From Pseudomonas sp. Seg1 (GTDB taxonomy: Bacteria; Pseudomonadota; Gammaproteobacteria; Pseudomonadales; Pseudomonadaceae): a DNA stretch of 64,000 nucleotides. Of this stretch, positions 1-10,459 are shown in pieces. The stretch lies in assembly GCF_018326005.1 (NCBI RefSeq), contig NZ_AP021903.1, positions 5,887,501-5,951,500 on the forward strand, read 5' to 3'. A program made the position numbers and the translations under genes. The notes under the pieces are model-generated. The model saw only the letters and a program-made list of their open reading frames with translations. It was not told where the DNA came from and made no database searches. The stretch's first letter is position 1. Every line of letters begins with the position of its first letter.

Positions 1-17
1 TCGACTGCGCCGGAAGT

Positions 18-52
18 GGGGCGAATTATAGACCTCTAGAATTCGCCGTCAA
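18..52 (-). promoter_or_regulatory. Strong sigma-70 promoter, probably of an rRNA operon leaving the window leftwards
   Basis: On the minus strand a -35 TTGACG (47-52) and a perfect -10 TATAAT (25-30) are separated by 16 bases and followed by a GC-rich discriminator (TCGCCCC). That combination is typical of stringently controlled stable-RNA promoters. It lies just downstream of tyrS and points off the left edge. In P. aeruginosa the tyrZ gene is followed by a 16S rRNA gene (recalled), so an rRNA operon outside the window is the natural target. The downstream gene itself is not visible. Confidence 0.7.
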
Positions 53-67
53 CCCCTAATTCCAACT

Positions 68-1267
68 TTATTCAGATTTCAACGTAATGCGTGCAAAAGC
101 CTTCTTGCCAGCCTGGCAAACGTGGGTCGCGCCCACTGCGTATATAAAGGAGCGATCAACCACCTCACCATCTATACGTACACCGCCAGCTGCCAGCAGA
201 TCACGAGCAGCTGCCGAGTTCTTCACCAGGCCTGCCTTATTAAGGACAGCGGCAATCGGCATATCCTCAGCAGAGGTCAGTTCGATTTCCGGCAGATCAT
301 CCGGCAACTCACCTTCTTTCATGCGATTGCCCGCACCGCGGTGAGCATTCGCTGCTGCTTCTTCGCCATGAAAACGCGCAACGATCTCTTCAGCCAGCTT
401 GATCTTGATGTCACGAGGATTGGCACCCGCCTCTACATCAGCACGGAACGCATTGATCTCATCCATCGAACGGAAGCTGAGCAATTCGAAGTAACGCCAC
501 ATCAGCGCATCCGGAATCGAAACCAGCTTGCTATACATGACACCCGGAGCTTCCTGAATACCGACATAGTTGCCCAGCGACTTGGACATCTTCTTCACGC
601 CATCCAGACCTTCAAGCAACGGCATGGTCAGAATGCACTGAGCCTCTTGACCATAACCACGCTGCAACTCACGACCCATCAGCAAATTGAACTTCTGATC
701 GGTACCACCCAACTCGACATCCGCGCGCAGAGCAACCGAGTCGTAACCCTGAACCAGCGGATAGAGGAACTCATGAATGGCAATCGGCTGATTGGTGGTG
801 TAGCGCTTGTCGAAGTCATCACGCTCAAGCATACGAGCGACAGTGTATTGCGAAGTCAGGCGAATGAAGTCCGCCGGCCCCATCTGATCCATCCAGGTGG
901 AGTTGAACGCAACTTCGGTTTTCGCCGGATCAAGAATCTTGAAAACCTGAGTCTTGTAGGTCTCGGCATTCTCGAGAACCTGCTCGCGAGTCAGTGGCGG
1001 ACGAGTGGCGCTCTTGCCACTCGGGTCACCGATCATCCCGGTGAAGTCACCTACAAGGAAGATCACCTGATGCCCCAGCTCCTGGAACTGACGCAGCTTA
1101 TTAATAAGCACGGTATGACCCAAGTGCAGATCCGGGGCGGTCGGATCGAAACCAGCCTTGATACGCAGCGGTTGGCCGCGCTTGAGCTTCTCGATCAGCT
1201 CGGACTCGACCAATAGTTCTTCCGCACCACGTTTAATCAGCGCTAGCTGCTCTTCAACCGACTTCAT
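68..1267 (-). CDS. tyrS: Tyrosyl-tRNA synthetase (TyrZ-type)
   Basis: Class I aminoacyl-tRNA synthetase that charges tRNA-Tyr in the cytosol. The ATG at 1267 gives 399 residues; the frame stays open 19 codons further upstream, but that extension does not look like family sequence. Visible motifs are the HIGH-type HLGH at residues 48-51, KMSKS at 226-230, and a C-terminal S4 RNA-binding domain over roughly the last 65 residues. KMSKS instead of the KFGKS seen in E. coli TyrS suggests the TyrZ branch, which in Pseudomonas can coexist with a second TyrS. It is divergent from the M23 peptidase gene, and its 3' end abuts the putative rRNA promoter. Length and motifs are normal, so the assignment is firm. 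Confidence 0.96.
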   Translation of the reverse strand: MKSVEEQLALIKRGAEELLVESELIEKLKRGQPLRIKAGFDPTAPDLHLGHTVLINKLRQFQELGHQVIFLVGDFTGMIGDPSGKSATRPPLTREQVLENAETYKTQVFKILDPAKTEVAFNSTWMDQMGPADFIRLTSQYTVARMLERDDFDKRYTTNQPIAIHEFLYPLVQGYDSVALRADVELGGTDQKFNLLMGRELQRGYGQEAQCILTMPLLEGLDGVKKMSKSLGNYVGIQEAPGVMYSKLVSIPDALMWRYFELLSFRSMDEINAFRADVEAGANPRDIKIKLAEEIVARFHGEEAAANAHRGAGNRMKEGELPDDLPEIELTSAEDMPIAAVLNKAGLVKNSAAARDLLAAGGVRIDGEVVDRSFIYAVGATHVCQAGKKAFARITLKSE

Positions 1268-1480
1268 AACAGACCCGCAAGGCTCAGATTCAAAGGGAAC
1301 CAACCATACAAGATCGTGCACCAATTACAAGTTTTGCCCGGCGCACGGACACCAATCCACAGACGCGACGTCTGTAGACTTGCTTCAGAGATGATTTGGT
1401 TATATTTTATACAGTTATTTCATCTTCATCATGTCATTCATCTTTTCCAATTCATCACTTTTCAAAAGTCAAAATTACTT

Positions 1481-2905
1481 ATGACCACCGAACCGTCTAA
1501 AGCGCCACCGCTTTACCCGAAGACCCACCTGCTCGCCGCAAGTGGAATCGCCGCCCTACTTAGCCTGGCGCTCCTGGTATTTCCTTCCAGCGATGTTGAA
1601 GCCAAAAAGACGACCCTGAGCCTTGAACTGGAAAGTCCTGCTGAACAACTGACACAAGATCAAGACGCTGCCGACGCGGCTCAAGCCACAAATGAGCCTG
1701 TAACCTCCCCGTTTGCACAGATAGAAAACAGCGACGAAACCACTTCGCAAACGGCTGAAGCCGCACCCGCGCCAGCACCCGTCGCCGAAAAACCAAAAGC
1801 CCCAGGTCATCGAGAAGTTGTTGTCGCGAAAGGCGATACGCTATCTACGCTGTTTGAAAAGGTAGGCTTGCCGGCCGCGGCCGTGCATGAAATTCTGGCC
1901 AGCGACAAGCGAGCCAAGCAGTTCAGCCAGCTCAAACACGGCCAGAAGCTCGAGTTTGAACTCAACCCCGAAGGCCAACTGACCAGCCTGCACAGCAAGG
2001 TCAGTGACGTTGAAACCATCACCCTGACCAAGAATGACAAGGGTTATGCGTTTAACCGCGTCACTGCAAAGCCAACCGTTCGCACCGCTTACGTCCACGG
2101 CGTAATCAATAGCTCGCTGTCTCAGTCTGCTGCCCGCGCCGGCCTGTCACATAGCCTGACCATGGATATGGCCAGCGTATTCGGCTATGACGTCGACTTT
2201 GCTCAGGACATCCGTCAGGGCGACGAATTCGACGTGATTTACGAACAGAAAGTGGTCAACGGCAAGGCTGTCGGCAATGGCCCGATCCTCTCGGCGCGCT
2301 TCACCAACCGCGGCAAGACCTACACCGCCGTGCGTTACACCAACAAGCAAGGCAACAGCAGCTATTACACCGCCGATGGCAACAGCATGCGCAAGGCGTT
2401 CATCCGTACGCCGGTGGACTTTGCCCGTATCAGCTCCAAGTTCTCCATGGGCCGCAAACACCCGATCCTCAACAAGATCCGCGCTCACAAAGGCGTTGAT
2501 TACGCAGCCCCACGCGGCACGCCAATCAAGGCTGCCGGTGACGGTAAAGTGCTGCTCGCCGGCCGCCGCGGCGGTTACGGCAACACGGTGATCATCCAGC
2601 ACGGCAACACCTACCGCACGCTGTACGGCCACATGCAGGGCTTCGCCAAAGGCGTGAAAACCGGCGGCACCGTGAAGCAGGGGCAAGTGATCGGCTACAT
2701 CGGCACTACCGGCCTGTCGACTGGCCCGCACTTGCACTACGAGTTCCAGGTTAACGGCGTGCACGTCGACCCGCTGGGCCAGAAGCTGCCAATGGCCGAT
2801 CCGATTGCCAAAGCCGAGCGTGCTCGCTTCTTGGCTCAGAGCCAGCCATTGATGGCGCGTATGGACCAAGAGAAGGCCACCATGCTGGCCTCGAGCAAAC
2901 GCTGA
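1481..2905 (+). CDS. M23-family peptidoglycan endopeptidase with LysM/OapA-like domain
   Basis: Envelope metallo-endopeptidase expected to cut peptide cross-links in peptidoglycan. The ATG at 1481 gives 474 residues; the open frame begins at 1316 but that stretch reads as leader DNA. A hydrophobic segment near residues 15-35 is a signal anchor, followed by a Pro/Ala/Gln-rich linker. A LysM/OapA-like domain (VVVAKGDTLSTLF) lies near 110-160, and a second Csd3-like domain before the catalytic domain. The zinc site of the M23 fold is visible: H336 and D340 (HKGVD), and H417-x-H419 (PHLHYE). The stop is three bases before anmK, so the two are probably co-transcribed: an enzyme opening the wall and a kinase salvaging its sugar. 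It resembles the MepM/YebA group. Confidence 0.9.
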   Translation: MTTEPSKAPPLYPKTHLLAASGIAALLSLALLVFPSSDVEAKKTTLSLELESPAEQLTQDQDAADAAQATNEPVTSPFAQIENSDETTSQTAEAAPAPAPVAEKPKAPGHREVVVAKGDTLSTLFEKVGLPAAAVHEILASDKRAKQFSQLKHGQKLEFELNPEGQLTSLHSKVSDVETITLTKNDKGYAFNRVTAKPTVRTAYVHGVINSSLSQSAARAGLSHSLTMDMASVFGYDVDFAQDIRQGDEFDVIYEQKVVNGKAVGNGPILSARFTNRGKTYTAVRYTNKQGNSSYYTADGNSMRKAFIRTPVDFARISSKFSMGRKHPILNKIRAHKGVDYAAPRGTPIKAAGDGKVLLAGRRGGYGNTVIIQHGNTYRTLYGHMQGFAKGVKTGGTVKQGQVIGYIGTTGLSTGPHLHYEFQVNGVHVDPLGQKLPMADPIAKAERARFLAQSQPLMARMDQEKATMLASSKR

Positions 2906-4000
<1,095 letters not shown>

Positions 4001-4014
4001 GTCAAACGCCGACA

Positions 4015-4057
4015 ACAAAAAACGCCGCAGAACCGTGAGGCTCTGCGGCGCTTTGTT
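4015..4057. terminator. Bidirectional rho-independent terminator, anmK / erpA
   Basis: A 9-bp perfect stem, CGCCGCAGA (4023-4031) with TCTGCGGCG (4042-4050). On the minus strand it is followed by a T-rich run (TTTTTTGTTG), a classic terminator for erpA; on the plus strand it is followed by CTTTGTTG, serving anmK. The two genes converge here. Confidence 0.85.
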
Positions 4058-4074
4058 GTGTGCAGCGAGTGCAA

Positions 4075-4425
4075 TCAGATCGAGAACGAAGACCCGCAAC
4101 CACACGTGGTGGTGGCGTTCGGATTCTTGATCACGAAGCGCGAACCTTCCAGACCTTCCTGGTAGTCCACTTCGGCACCCGCCAGGTATTGGAAACTCAT
4201 CGGATCCACCACCAGACTCACGCCTTCGCGCTCGACAATGGTGTCGTCCTCGGCCACATCTTCATCGAAGGTGAAACCGTACTGAAACCCCGAACAACCG
4301 CCGCCCGTAACGAATACGCGCAGCTTCAAGCGATCATTCCCCTCTTCATCGACCAGGCTCTTCACCTTGTGCGCGGCACCCTGGGTGAATTGCAAAGCCG
4401 TGGGGGTGAAGGATTCGACGCTCAT
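4075..4425 (-). CDS. erpA: Iron-sulfur cluster insertion protein ErpA
   Basis: A-type Fe-S carrier that hands assembled clusters to apoproteins; in E. coli it is needed for isoprenoid-synthesis enzymes. It has 116 residues. The three cluster-ligand cysteines of the family are present at C44 (GGGCSGF), C108 and C110 (CGCGSSF). The start at 4425 yields the expected N terminus. The gene is monocistronic between two terminators. ErpA is distinguished from IscA by its length and the SFTPTAL-type N terminus. Confidence 0.94.
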   Translation of the reverse strand: MSVESFTPTALQFTQGAAHKVKSLVDEEGNDRLKLRVFVTGGGCSGFQYGFTFDEDVAEDDTIVEREGVSLVVDPMSFQYLAGAEVDYQEGLEGSRFVIKNPNATTTCGCGSSFSI

Positions 4426-4548
4426 GCTGACTATCTCCCGGCGTTACGCCGCCATAATGCGTGATGACGCGCATTATCCGCTTGTCCTAGAAAATCGGTC
4501 AACTATTGTTACGGTATATCAATAAAGCCGATCACCGGTTCAGAATGC

Positions 4549-4575
4549 AAAAAGGCCCGCTTAACGGGCCTTTTT
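4549..4575. terminator. Bidirectional terminator downstream of argC
   Basis: AAAAAGGCCCG (4549-4559) pairs with CGGGCCTTTTT (4565-4575) around a short loop. A-tract and T-tract flank the stem symmetrically, so it can work in both directions. It lies 18 bases past the argC stop on the minus strand and shields erpA's upstream region. Confidence 0.85.
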
Positions 4576-4593
4576 GCTGTGCGCGATAAAGTG

Positions 4594-5628
4594 TTACGGC
4601 AGCATACCGGCATGGGACAGGCCGAAGCGCTCATCCAGGCCAAACAGAATGTTCATGTTCTGCACAGCCTGACCCGACGCGCCTTTGACAAGGTTATCGA
4701 TCACCGACAACACCACCACCAGATCACCATCCTGCGGACGATGCACCGCGATACGGCAGACGTTGGCACCGCGCACGCTGCGGGTTTCCGGATGGCTGCC
4801 AGCCGGCATCACGTCGACGAACGGTTCATTGGCATAGCGCTTTTCGAACAATGCCTGCAAACCCACCGAACGATCGACCACCGTCGCGTAAAGCGTCGAG
4901 TGGATACCACGAATCATTGGCGTCAGGTGCGGAACGAAGGTCAGACCAACGTCCTTGCCTGCTGCACGACGCAGGCCCTGACGAATTTCCGGCAGGTGAC
5001 GGTGACCCTTTACCGCGTAAGCCTTCATGCTTTCCGACGTCTCGGAGTACAGCGAACCTACAGCCGCACCGCGACCGGCACCGCTGACACCGGATTTGCA
5101 GTCGGCGATCAGACGCGAGGCATCGGCCAGACCCGCCTCAAGCAACGGCAGGAAACCGAGCTGAGTAGCAGTCGGATAGCAGCCCGGAACAGCAATCAGG
5201 CGCGCTTTTTTGATCTGCTCGCGATTGACTTCAGGCAGACCGTAAACCGCCTCATCCAGCAGCTCCGGCGCGCCGTGCGGCTGACCGTACCACTTGGCCC
5301 ACTCTTCTGCATCCTGCAGACGGAAGTCAGCCGACAGGTCAATGACCTTGGTGCCCGCTGCCAGCAGTTCACCCGCCAGTGCGTGAGCAACACCATGCGG
5401 CGTGGCGAAGAACACCACGTCGCAAGCGCCCAGAGTTTTGATGTCCGGCACGCTGAATGCCAGGCCGTCGTAATGACCGCGCAGGTTCGGGTACATGTCA
5501 GCCACGGCCAGACCGGCCTCGGATCGGGAAGTGATCACGACCACTTCTGCCTGCGGATGCTGTGCCAACAGACGCAGCAGTTCGACACCGGTGTAACCCG
5601 TGCCGCCGACGATACCGACCTTGACCAT
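4594..5628 (-). CDS. argC: N-acetyl-gamma-glutamyl-phosphate reductase
   Basis: Third step of arginine biosynthesis: NADPH-dependent reduction of N-acetylglutamyl-5-phosphate to the semialdehyde, in the cytosol. The ATG at 5628 gives 344 residues beginning [14 protein letters not shown], the Rossmann glycine motif; the 24 codons upstream are not family-like, and an RBS-like GAGGGCAGG precedes the ATG. The catalytic cysteine sits in VPGCYPTAT at C150. Other arg genes are not adjacent, as usual in pseudomonads. Divergent from hemJ. Confidence 0.96.
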   Translation of the reverse strand: MVKVGIVGGTGYTGVELLRLLAQHPQAEVVVITSRSEAGLAVADMYPNLRGHYDGLAFSVPDIKTLGACDVVFFATPHGVAHALAGELLAAGTKVIDLSADFRLQDAEEWAKWYGQPHGAPELLDEAVYGLPEVNREQIKKARLIAVPGCYPTATQLGFLPLLEAGLADASRLIADCKSGVSGAGRGAAVGSLYSETSESMKAYAVKGHRHLPEIRQGLRRAAGKDVGLTFVPHLTPMIRGIHSTLYATVVDRSVGLQALFEKRYANEPFVDVMPAGSHPETRSVRGANVCRIAVHRPQDGDLVVVLSVIDNLVKGASGQAVQNMNILFGLDERFGLSHAGMLP

Positions 5629-5763
5629 AAACCTGCCCTCAACGAACCCACTGGAAAGCCGTCGATAATAGGGGCCGCGCGCGCCTGCGACAACCGTCAA
5701 GGTGACGTGCGGACGCTCAAGCCTCTACTATCCGGGCTACCGTGAACCTGGGAATAACTAAAA

Positions 5764-6192
5764 ATGCTCTATCTATGGATCAAAGCGTTTCATATCGTCA
5801 GCATCGTGTGCTGGTTTGCCGGCCTGTTCTATCTGCCGAGACTGTTCGTTTATCACGCGCAAAGTGAAGACACGATCAGCAAAGAACGCTTCAGCGTCAT
5901 GGAGCGCAAGTTGTATCGCGGCATCATGGGGCCGGCGATGATCGCCACGTTGATCTTCGGCGGCTGGCTGATCTATCTCAACCCGAGCATCTTCAGCATG
6001 GGCGGCTGGATCCACGCCAAGCTGACCCTTGTGGTCCTGCTGATCGGTTACCACCACATGTGCGGCGCGCAGGTAAAACGTTTTGCCCGTGGCGAGAACA
6101 CCCGCAGCCATGTCTTTTATCGCTGGTTCAATGAAGTCCCGGTTCTGATATTGCTGGCTATCGTAATTCTGGTCGTGGTCAAGCCGTTCTAA
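5764..6192 (+). CDS. hemJ: Protoporphyrinogen IX oxidase, HemJ type
   Basis: Integral membrane enzyme of the HemJ family (formerly an uncharacterised family) that oxidises protoporphyrinogen IX in heme synthesis. It has 142 residues with about four membrane helices. The conserved histidine is at position 10 (KAFHIVSIVCWFAG), and the family's MGGWIHAKLTLV segment is present. It is followed after 33 bases by the nitronate-monooxygenase-like gene, so co-transcription is likely. Family membership is clear; the enzymatic role is known from homologues. Confidence 0.9.
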   Translation: MLYLWIKAFHIVSIVCWFAGLFYLPRLFVYHAQSEDTISKERFSVMERKLYRGIMGPAMIATLIFGGWLIYLNPSIFSMGGWIHAKLTLVVLLIGYHHMCGAQVKRFARGENTRSHVFYRWFNEVPVLILLAIVILVVVKPF

Positions 6193-6225
6193 CTTCAACA
6201 AGTACAACTCTTTGGGGTGTTCATA

Positions 6226-7194
6226 ATGTCGTTGCCCGCTTTGCTCGAACAACGTCTGCGTTTGCCGGTAGTGGCGGCGCCGATGTTCCTGATTTCCAAC
6301 CCGGAACTGGTGCTGGCCTGTTGCCGAAACGGCGTGGTCGGCAGCTTTCCGGCACTGAATCAACGCGAAAGCAGCGGGTTCAAAGCCTGGCTGGAGCAGA
6401 TCGAGGCGGGCCTAGCGACACTGGACAACCCGGCGCCATACGCAGTGAACCTGATTGTTCACAACAGCAACCCGCGCTTGCAGGCGGATTTGAACATCTG
6501 CGTCGAACATAAAGTGCCGATCGTCATCACCAGCCTTGGCGCCGTCAAGGAACTGGTGGATGCGGTGCACAGCTATGGTGGCCTGGTCTTTCACGACGTC
6601 ACCACGCGCCGGCATGCCGAGAAGGCTGCCGAGGCCGGTGTCGACGGTTTGATCGCGGTTGCGGCCGGCGCCGGGGGCCATGCTGGTACCTGGAGCCCGT
6701 TTGCGCTGATCGCCGAGATCCGCGAGTTCTTCGACAAGACGCTGCTGCTTGCAGGATGTCTGAACCATGGTCATGAGATTCTGGCTGCGCAGATGCTTGG
6801 TGCGGATTTGGCCTACTTCGGTACGCGTTTTATCGGCACCACCGAAAGTCATGCGCCTGACGCCTACAAGGAGATGCTGCTGACAGCCAAAGCGGCAGAC
6901 ATCATCCATACTCCAGCGGTGTCGGGAGTACCGGCCAGTTTCATGCGCCAAAGCCTGGAGGCGGCCGGTTTCGACTTGGCCGCACTGCAAGGCAAAGGTG
7001 AAGTGAATTTCGGCGACAAGCTCAAACCGATCAGCGACGAAGCCAAGGCCTGGAAGACCGTGTGGTCAGCCGGCCAGGGTGTGGGGCAGATCGATGATCT
7101 GCCAAGCGTCGATCAGTTGATCACGCGCCTCGACGCGGAATATCGTCAGGCCCAGGAACGTGCAGCACAGTTGCCGAAGCGCTGGCCGCGCTAA
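6226..7194 (+). CDS. Nitronate monooxygenase-like flavoprotein
   Basis: FMN-dependent TIM-barrel enzyme of the 2-nitropropane dioxygenase / nitronate monooxygenase family, probably detoxifying alkyl nitronates; the substrate is not shown by the sequence. The chosen ATG at 6226 (MSLPALL, 322 residues) has GGGGTG about 10 bases upstream; an alternative ATG three codons earlier exists. The N-terminal VAAPMFLISNPEL and the GAGGHAGTW loop with the family's active-site histidine are intact. It follows hemJ closely. Confidence 0.85.
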   Translation: MSLPALLEQRLRLPVVAAPMFLISNPELVLACCRNGVVGSFPALNQRESSGFKAWLEQIEAGLATLDNPAPYAVNLIVHNSNPRLQADLNICVEHKVPIVITSLGAVKELVDAVHSYGGLVFHDVTTRRHAEKAAEAGVDGLIAVAAGAGGHAGTWSPFALIAEIREFFDKTLLLAGCLNHGHEILAAQMLGADLAYFGTRFIGTTESHAPDAYKEMLLTAKAADIIHTPAVSGVPASFMRQSLEAAGFDLAALQGKGEVNFGDKLKPISDEAKAWKTVWSAGQGVGQIDDLPSVDQLITRLDAEYRQAQERAAQLPKRWPR

Positions 7195-7200
7195 AAAATC

Positions 7201-7225
7201 AGGCCAGTCGCGAGCAGACTGGCCT
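7201..7225. terminator. Hairpin after the nitronate monooxygenase-like gene
   Basis: A 9-bp perfect inverted repeat, AGGCCAGTC (7201-7209) and GACTGGCCT (7217-7225), loop of 7. It lies seven bases after the stop codon. No clear T-run follows on the plus strand, so it may be a weak terminator or an mRNA 3'-end stabiliser. Confidence 0.55.
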
Positions 7226-7271
7226 TACACTGACGACCTTTGAATCTAATCGCGACAAGGATGCCTCGGCC

Positions 7272-8228
7272 ATGAGCGACCCCCGTTACAAGATCGTTTT
7301 CGACGGTGCTCTACAGCCCGGCGTCGACATCACCACTGCCAAGCTCAATCTGGCAGACCTGTTCAAAAGCGACGTGGCCGCCATTGAGCGCCTGTTCAAC
7401 GGCCGCACAGTGGCACTCAAACGCGATCTGTCCCATAGCGACGCGCAAGCCTATCTGCAAGCGCTGAGCAAAACCGGGATCGATGCACGCGTCGAAACTG
7501 AAACTGCCATCGAGCTGAATCTCTCGGACGTCCACGAGCACTCCCCTGCTCCAGCCTATGCAGAGCCTAGCTCGCCTTATGCACCTCCCCAGGCCAACGT
7601 CGGTGAAAACCTTCCGGCATTCGCTATGCTCAAGCCGTTCAGCGTCGAAGGCCGGATCGGGCGCCTGCGCTTTCTGGCCTGGACCATGGTCGTAACGCTG
7701 GTGAGCCTGCCGATTCTCAGCATATTCGCGCTGATTGCCGTGGGACTTGTCAGTTCCGACTCCACCGGTGGTCTGATCATCGGCGGCATCGTCGCGGTCT
7801 TTTTAGGCTTGGCGCTGATCATCATCAGTATTCTGTTCACTGTTCAACGCCTGCACGATATCGGCTGGTCCGGCTGGCTGTGGTTGCTCAACCTCGTCCC
7901 GCTGGTCGGCAGCATTTTTCCTTTTGTGATCATGGTCGTACCAGGCAATACCGGCGCCAATCGCTACGGCCCACCACCGCCGCCCAACAGCACGGCGGTC
8001 AAAGTGCTGAGCGCACTGTGGATCGTGTTTATCGGGCTGTTTTTTGTGGGTGGAATGCTCGGAGGGATCTCGGCCATTCAGCAGGAGTACGAAACCAGCC
8101 TCGAAAGCAGCTACGACAGCGGCTCGGTGACCACCGATGAAATCGACGTAGAGGTCGAACCGGCAGCGAATTCTGCTGACGATGCAGCCGAAGCGGCGCA
8201 GGCCCCTGTAGACTCTGCGAAAGAATGA
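7272..8228 (+). CDS. DUF805 membrane protein with extra N-terminal domain
   Basis: Inner-membrane protein of unknown function, 318 residues. Residues 1 to about 75 form a small soluble alpha/beta-looking module (YKIVFDGALQPG start) that I cannot name. A Pro/Ala-rich linker follows, then a DUF805 domain near 115-235 with the family's hallmark VQRLHDIGWSGW between membrane helices. One more helix and an acidic Asp/Glu/Ala-rich tail follow. Four helices are visible in total. It is monocistronic in appearance; a role cannot be assigned. Confidence 0.8.
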   Translation: MSDPRYKIVFDGALQPGVDITTAKLNLADLFKSDVAAIERLFNGRTVALKRDLSHSDAQAYLQALSKTGIDARVETETAIELNLSDVHEHSPAPAYAEPSSPYAPPQANVGENLPAFAMLKPFSVEGRIGRLRFLAWTMVVTLVSLPILSIFALIAVGLVSSDSTGGLIIGGIVAVFLGLALIIISILFTVQRLHDIGWSGWLWLLNLVPLVGSIFPFVIMVVPGNTGANRYGPPPPPNSTAVKVLSALWIVFIGLFFVGGMLGGISAIQQEYETSLESSYDSGSVTTDEIDVEVEPAANSADDAAEAAQAPVDSAKE

Positions 8229-8289
8229 ACAGCGCTCCCCGCCGTGACACCCGCGTCGCTGGCGCGGAGCTGTTGCGATGGAGAATTGC

Positions 8290-9078
8290 ATGACCCGTTA
8301 CGCTCTGATCACTGGCGCCTCCAGCGGCATTGGCCTGGCCATGGCCGAAGCCCTGGCCCGGCGCGGCCGCAGCTTGATTCTGGTGGCAAGACAGCGTGAT
8401 CAGCTGGAAAGTATTGCAATCGAACTGACCCAACGCTTCGGCGTTGAGGTGTTGTTTCGTGCCTGCGACCTGGGCGAGCCGTTGCGCCTGTCCGGTTTCC
8501 TGCTGGAGCTGGAAGAAGGCGACCGGCAGATCGATCTGTTGGTGAACTGCGCCGGCATTGGCACCTGCGGCCCGTTTCTCGCTCAGGACTGGATGACCGA
8601 GCAGGACCTGATTGAAGTGAACATCCTCGCCCTCACCCGCCTGTGCCATGCCATCGGCAACAGCATGGCGCTGCAGGGTGGCGGCCAGATTCTCAACGTC
8701 GCCTCGGTAGCGGCGTTCAATCCTGGCCCGTGGATGAGCACCTATTACGCCAGCAAAGCCTACGTGCTGCACTTCTCCGAAGCACTGCGGGTCGAGCTCA
8801 AACAAAGCGCGGTAAAGGTATCGGTGCTCTGCCCCGGCCCTACCCGCACGGCTTTCTTTCGTACCGCACAACTGAACAGCGACAAACTCAAAGACAGCAA
8901 ATTGCTGATGAGCCCGGAAGAAGTCGCGCTTTACACCGTGCGAGCACTGGAGAAGAACCGCGCGATCATCATTCCGGGACGACGCAATCGCTGGTTCGCC
9001 TTTCTACCGCGACTGGGTTCGCGCTGGCTCAATCGCACCATCGTTGGCATGGTCAACAAGGCCTACTGCCCGCGCTGA
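8290..9078 (+). CDS. Short-chain dehydrogenase/reductase
   Basis: NAD(P)-dependent oxidoreductase of the classical SDR fold, 262 residues from the ATG at 8290, which has GGAG seven bases upstream (an ATG four codons earlier lacks such spacing). The cofactor motif TGASSGIG is near residues 7-14, NCAG follows, and the catalytic pair is Y153 and K157 (YYASK). The C terminus is Arg/Trp rich, like the YbbO/DltE-type SDRs that may associate with the membrane. Substrate unknown. The stop is followed by 81 bases before the HIT gene. Confidence 0.87.
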   Translation: MTRYALITGASSGIGLAMAEALARRGRSLILVARQRDQLESIAIELTQRFGVEVLFRACDLGEPLRLSGFLLELEEGDRQIDLLVNCAGIGTCGPFLAQDWMTEQDLIEVNILALTRLCHAIGNSMALQGGGQILNVASVAAFNPGPWMSTYYASKAYVLHFSEALRVELKQSAVKVSVLCPGPTRTAFFRTAQLNSDKLKDSKLLMSPEEVALYTVRALEKNRAIIIPGRRNRWFAFLPRLGSRWLNRTIVGMVNKAYCPR

Positions 9079-9159
9079 ACCGTCCTACGGCAAAACAACT
9101 GGGCGGGTTCATTCCCCATGAGTAGACTCAGACTCGCCCACACAACGGAGAAAACAGCA

Positions 9160-9498
9160 GTGGATACTCTGTTCACCAAGATCATCAACCGGGAGATCCC
9201 GGCCAAGATCATTTACGAGGACGACCAGGTTCTGGCGTTCCATGACATCGCTCCACAGGCACCAGTGCATTTTCTGGTGATCCCGAAGAAACCGGTGCGC
9301 ACCCTCAACGACCTCACCGAAGACGACAAGGCACTGGCCGGGCACATCCTGTTCACAGCGCAACGTCTGGCGCTGGAGCTGGGCTGTGAAGAAGGCTTCC
9401 GGGTGGTGATGAACTGCAATGAAAAAGGTGGGCAGACCGTCTACCACATTCATATGCATGTACTCGGTCAACGCCAGATGAACTGGCCGCCGGGCTAA
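9160..9498 (+). CDS. HIT-family nucleotide hydrolase (HinT-like), GTG start
   Basis: Purine nucleoside phosphoramidase-type protein of the histidine-triad superfamily. The start is a GTG at 9160, chosen because GGAG (9147-9150) sits nine bases before it and because translation then begins MDTLFTKIINREIPAK, the usual HinT beginning; this gives 112 residues. The triad is visible as YHIHMHVLG near the C terminus. In E. coli HinT hydrolyses aminoacyl-adenylates. It is followed by a REP-type repeat. Confidence 0.92.
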   Translation: MDTLFTKIINREIPAKIIYEDDQVLAFHDIAPQAPVHFLVIPKKPVRTLNDLTEDDKALAGHILFTAQRLALELGCEEGFRVVMNCNEKGGQTVYHIHMHVLGQRQMNWPPG

Positions 9499-9514
9499 AC
9501 GTCACACGCACACT

Positions 9515-9601
9515 GTGGGAGCGAGCCTGCTCGCGAAGACGTCGGCACATTCAATTCATCAGCGCCTGACAATATGCCTTCGCGAGCAGGCTCGCTCCCA
9601 C
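9515..9601. repeat. REP pair, class A (inverted)
   Basis: Two copies of GTGGGAGCGAGCCTGCTCGC in head-to-head orientation (9515-9537 and 9579-9601) separated by about 41 bases, each itself a hairpin. This is the common extragenic palindrome of fluorescent pseudomonads, here between the HIT gene and coq7. Confidence 0.88.
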
Positions 9602-9692
9602 GAAAGCTTGACCGCGCATCAAATGACCCAGCGCAAACCTTCTCCGGCCGATTCGGTTAAACTGGCCGCCGAGATTCTTCCCGGAGGTCAGC

Positions 9693-10340
9693 ATGACTAC
9701 CCAACGTCACTATTCGCCAATTGACCGTCTTCTGCTGCAAGCCGATGCCGCGATGCGTACCTTGCTGCCCTTCAGCGGTCAGCCGTACCGTCCGTCGCCG
9801 GCGATTCTGCAGCCGGAAACGCAAATGAGCGACGAAGACACTCGCCATGTTGCCGGCCTCATGCGCATCAACCATACCGGCGAAGTCTGTGCCCAGGCGC
9901 TGTATCAGGGGCAGGCGCTGACCGCCAAGCTGCCGCAGGTACGCGAAGCCATGGAGCACGCGGCCGAAGAGGAGATTGATCATCTGGTCTGGTGCGAACA
10001 GCGCATTCACCAGTTAGGCAGCCATACCAGCGTGTTGAATCCGCTGTTCTACGGCATGTCGTTCGGCATTGGCGCGGTTGCCGGGCTGATCAGCGACAAG
10101 GTCAGCCTCGGGTTTGTTGCGGCGACCGAGCATCAGGTGTGCAAGCATTTGAATGAGCATCTGGAGCAACTGCCGGCCGAGGATGAGAAGTCCCGGGCGA
10201 TTCTTGAGCAGATGCGTATAGATGAAGAGCACCATGCGGAGAGTGCGCTGGAGGCTGGTGGCTTCCGGTTTCCGGCGCCGGTGAAATTCGGGATGAGTCT
10301 TTTGGCCAAGGTGATGACCAAAAGCACTTATCGGATCTGA
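9693..10340 (+). CDS. coq7: Ubiquinone biosynthesis di-iron hydroxylase Coq7
   Basis: Carboxylate-bridged di-iron monooxygenase that hydroxylates the demethoxyubiquinone ring late in aerobic ubiquinone synthesis; it replaces UbiF in many pseudomonads. It has 215 residues. The ligands fall in the expected repeats: [26 protein letters not shown] and RIDEEHHAE. The RBS GGAGG lies just upstream of the ATG. It is followed by one REP copy and a terminator shared with convergent speD. Confidence 0.95.
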   Translation: MTTQRHYSPIDRLLLQADAAMRTLLPFSGQPYRPSPAILQPETQMSDEDTRHVAGLMRINHTGEVCAQALYQGQALTAKLPQVREAMEHAAEEEIDHLVWCEQRIHQLGSHTSVLNPLFYGMSFGIGAVAGLISDKVSLGFVAATEHQVCKHLNEHLEQLPAEDEKSRAILEQMRIDEEHHAESALEAGGFRFPAPVKFGMSLLAKVMTKSTYRI

Positions 10341-10363
10341 GATCTGTTTGGGTGCTGAGGGCC

Positions 10364-10390
10364 TCATCGCGAGCAGGCTCACTCCTACAG
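10364..10390. repeat. Single REP copy
   Basis: CATCGCGAGCAGGCTCACTC followed by CTACAG, a variant of the class A palindrome, one copy only, 24 bases after the coq7 stop. Confidence 0.75.
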
Positions 10391-10410
10391 GGTTCTTTGT
10401 TTGAGCAATA

Positions 10411-10446
10411 AAAAAGGCGACGGTCCTGAGACAGTCGCCTTTTTTT
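10411..10446. terminator. Bidirectional terminator, coq7 / speD
   Basis: GGCGAC (10416-10421) pairs with GTCGCC (10434-10439), flanked by an A-run upstream and seven T downstream, so it terminates both convergent genes. Confidence 0.85.
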
Positions 10447-10459
10447 GTGCCTGAAACTC

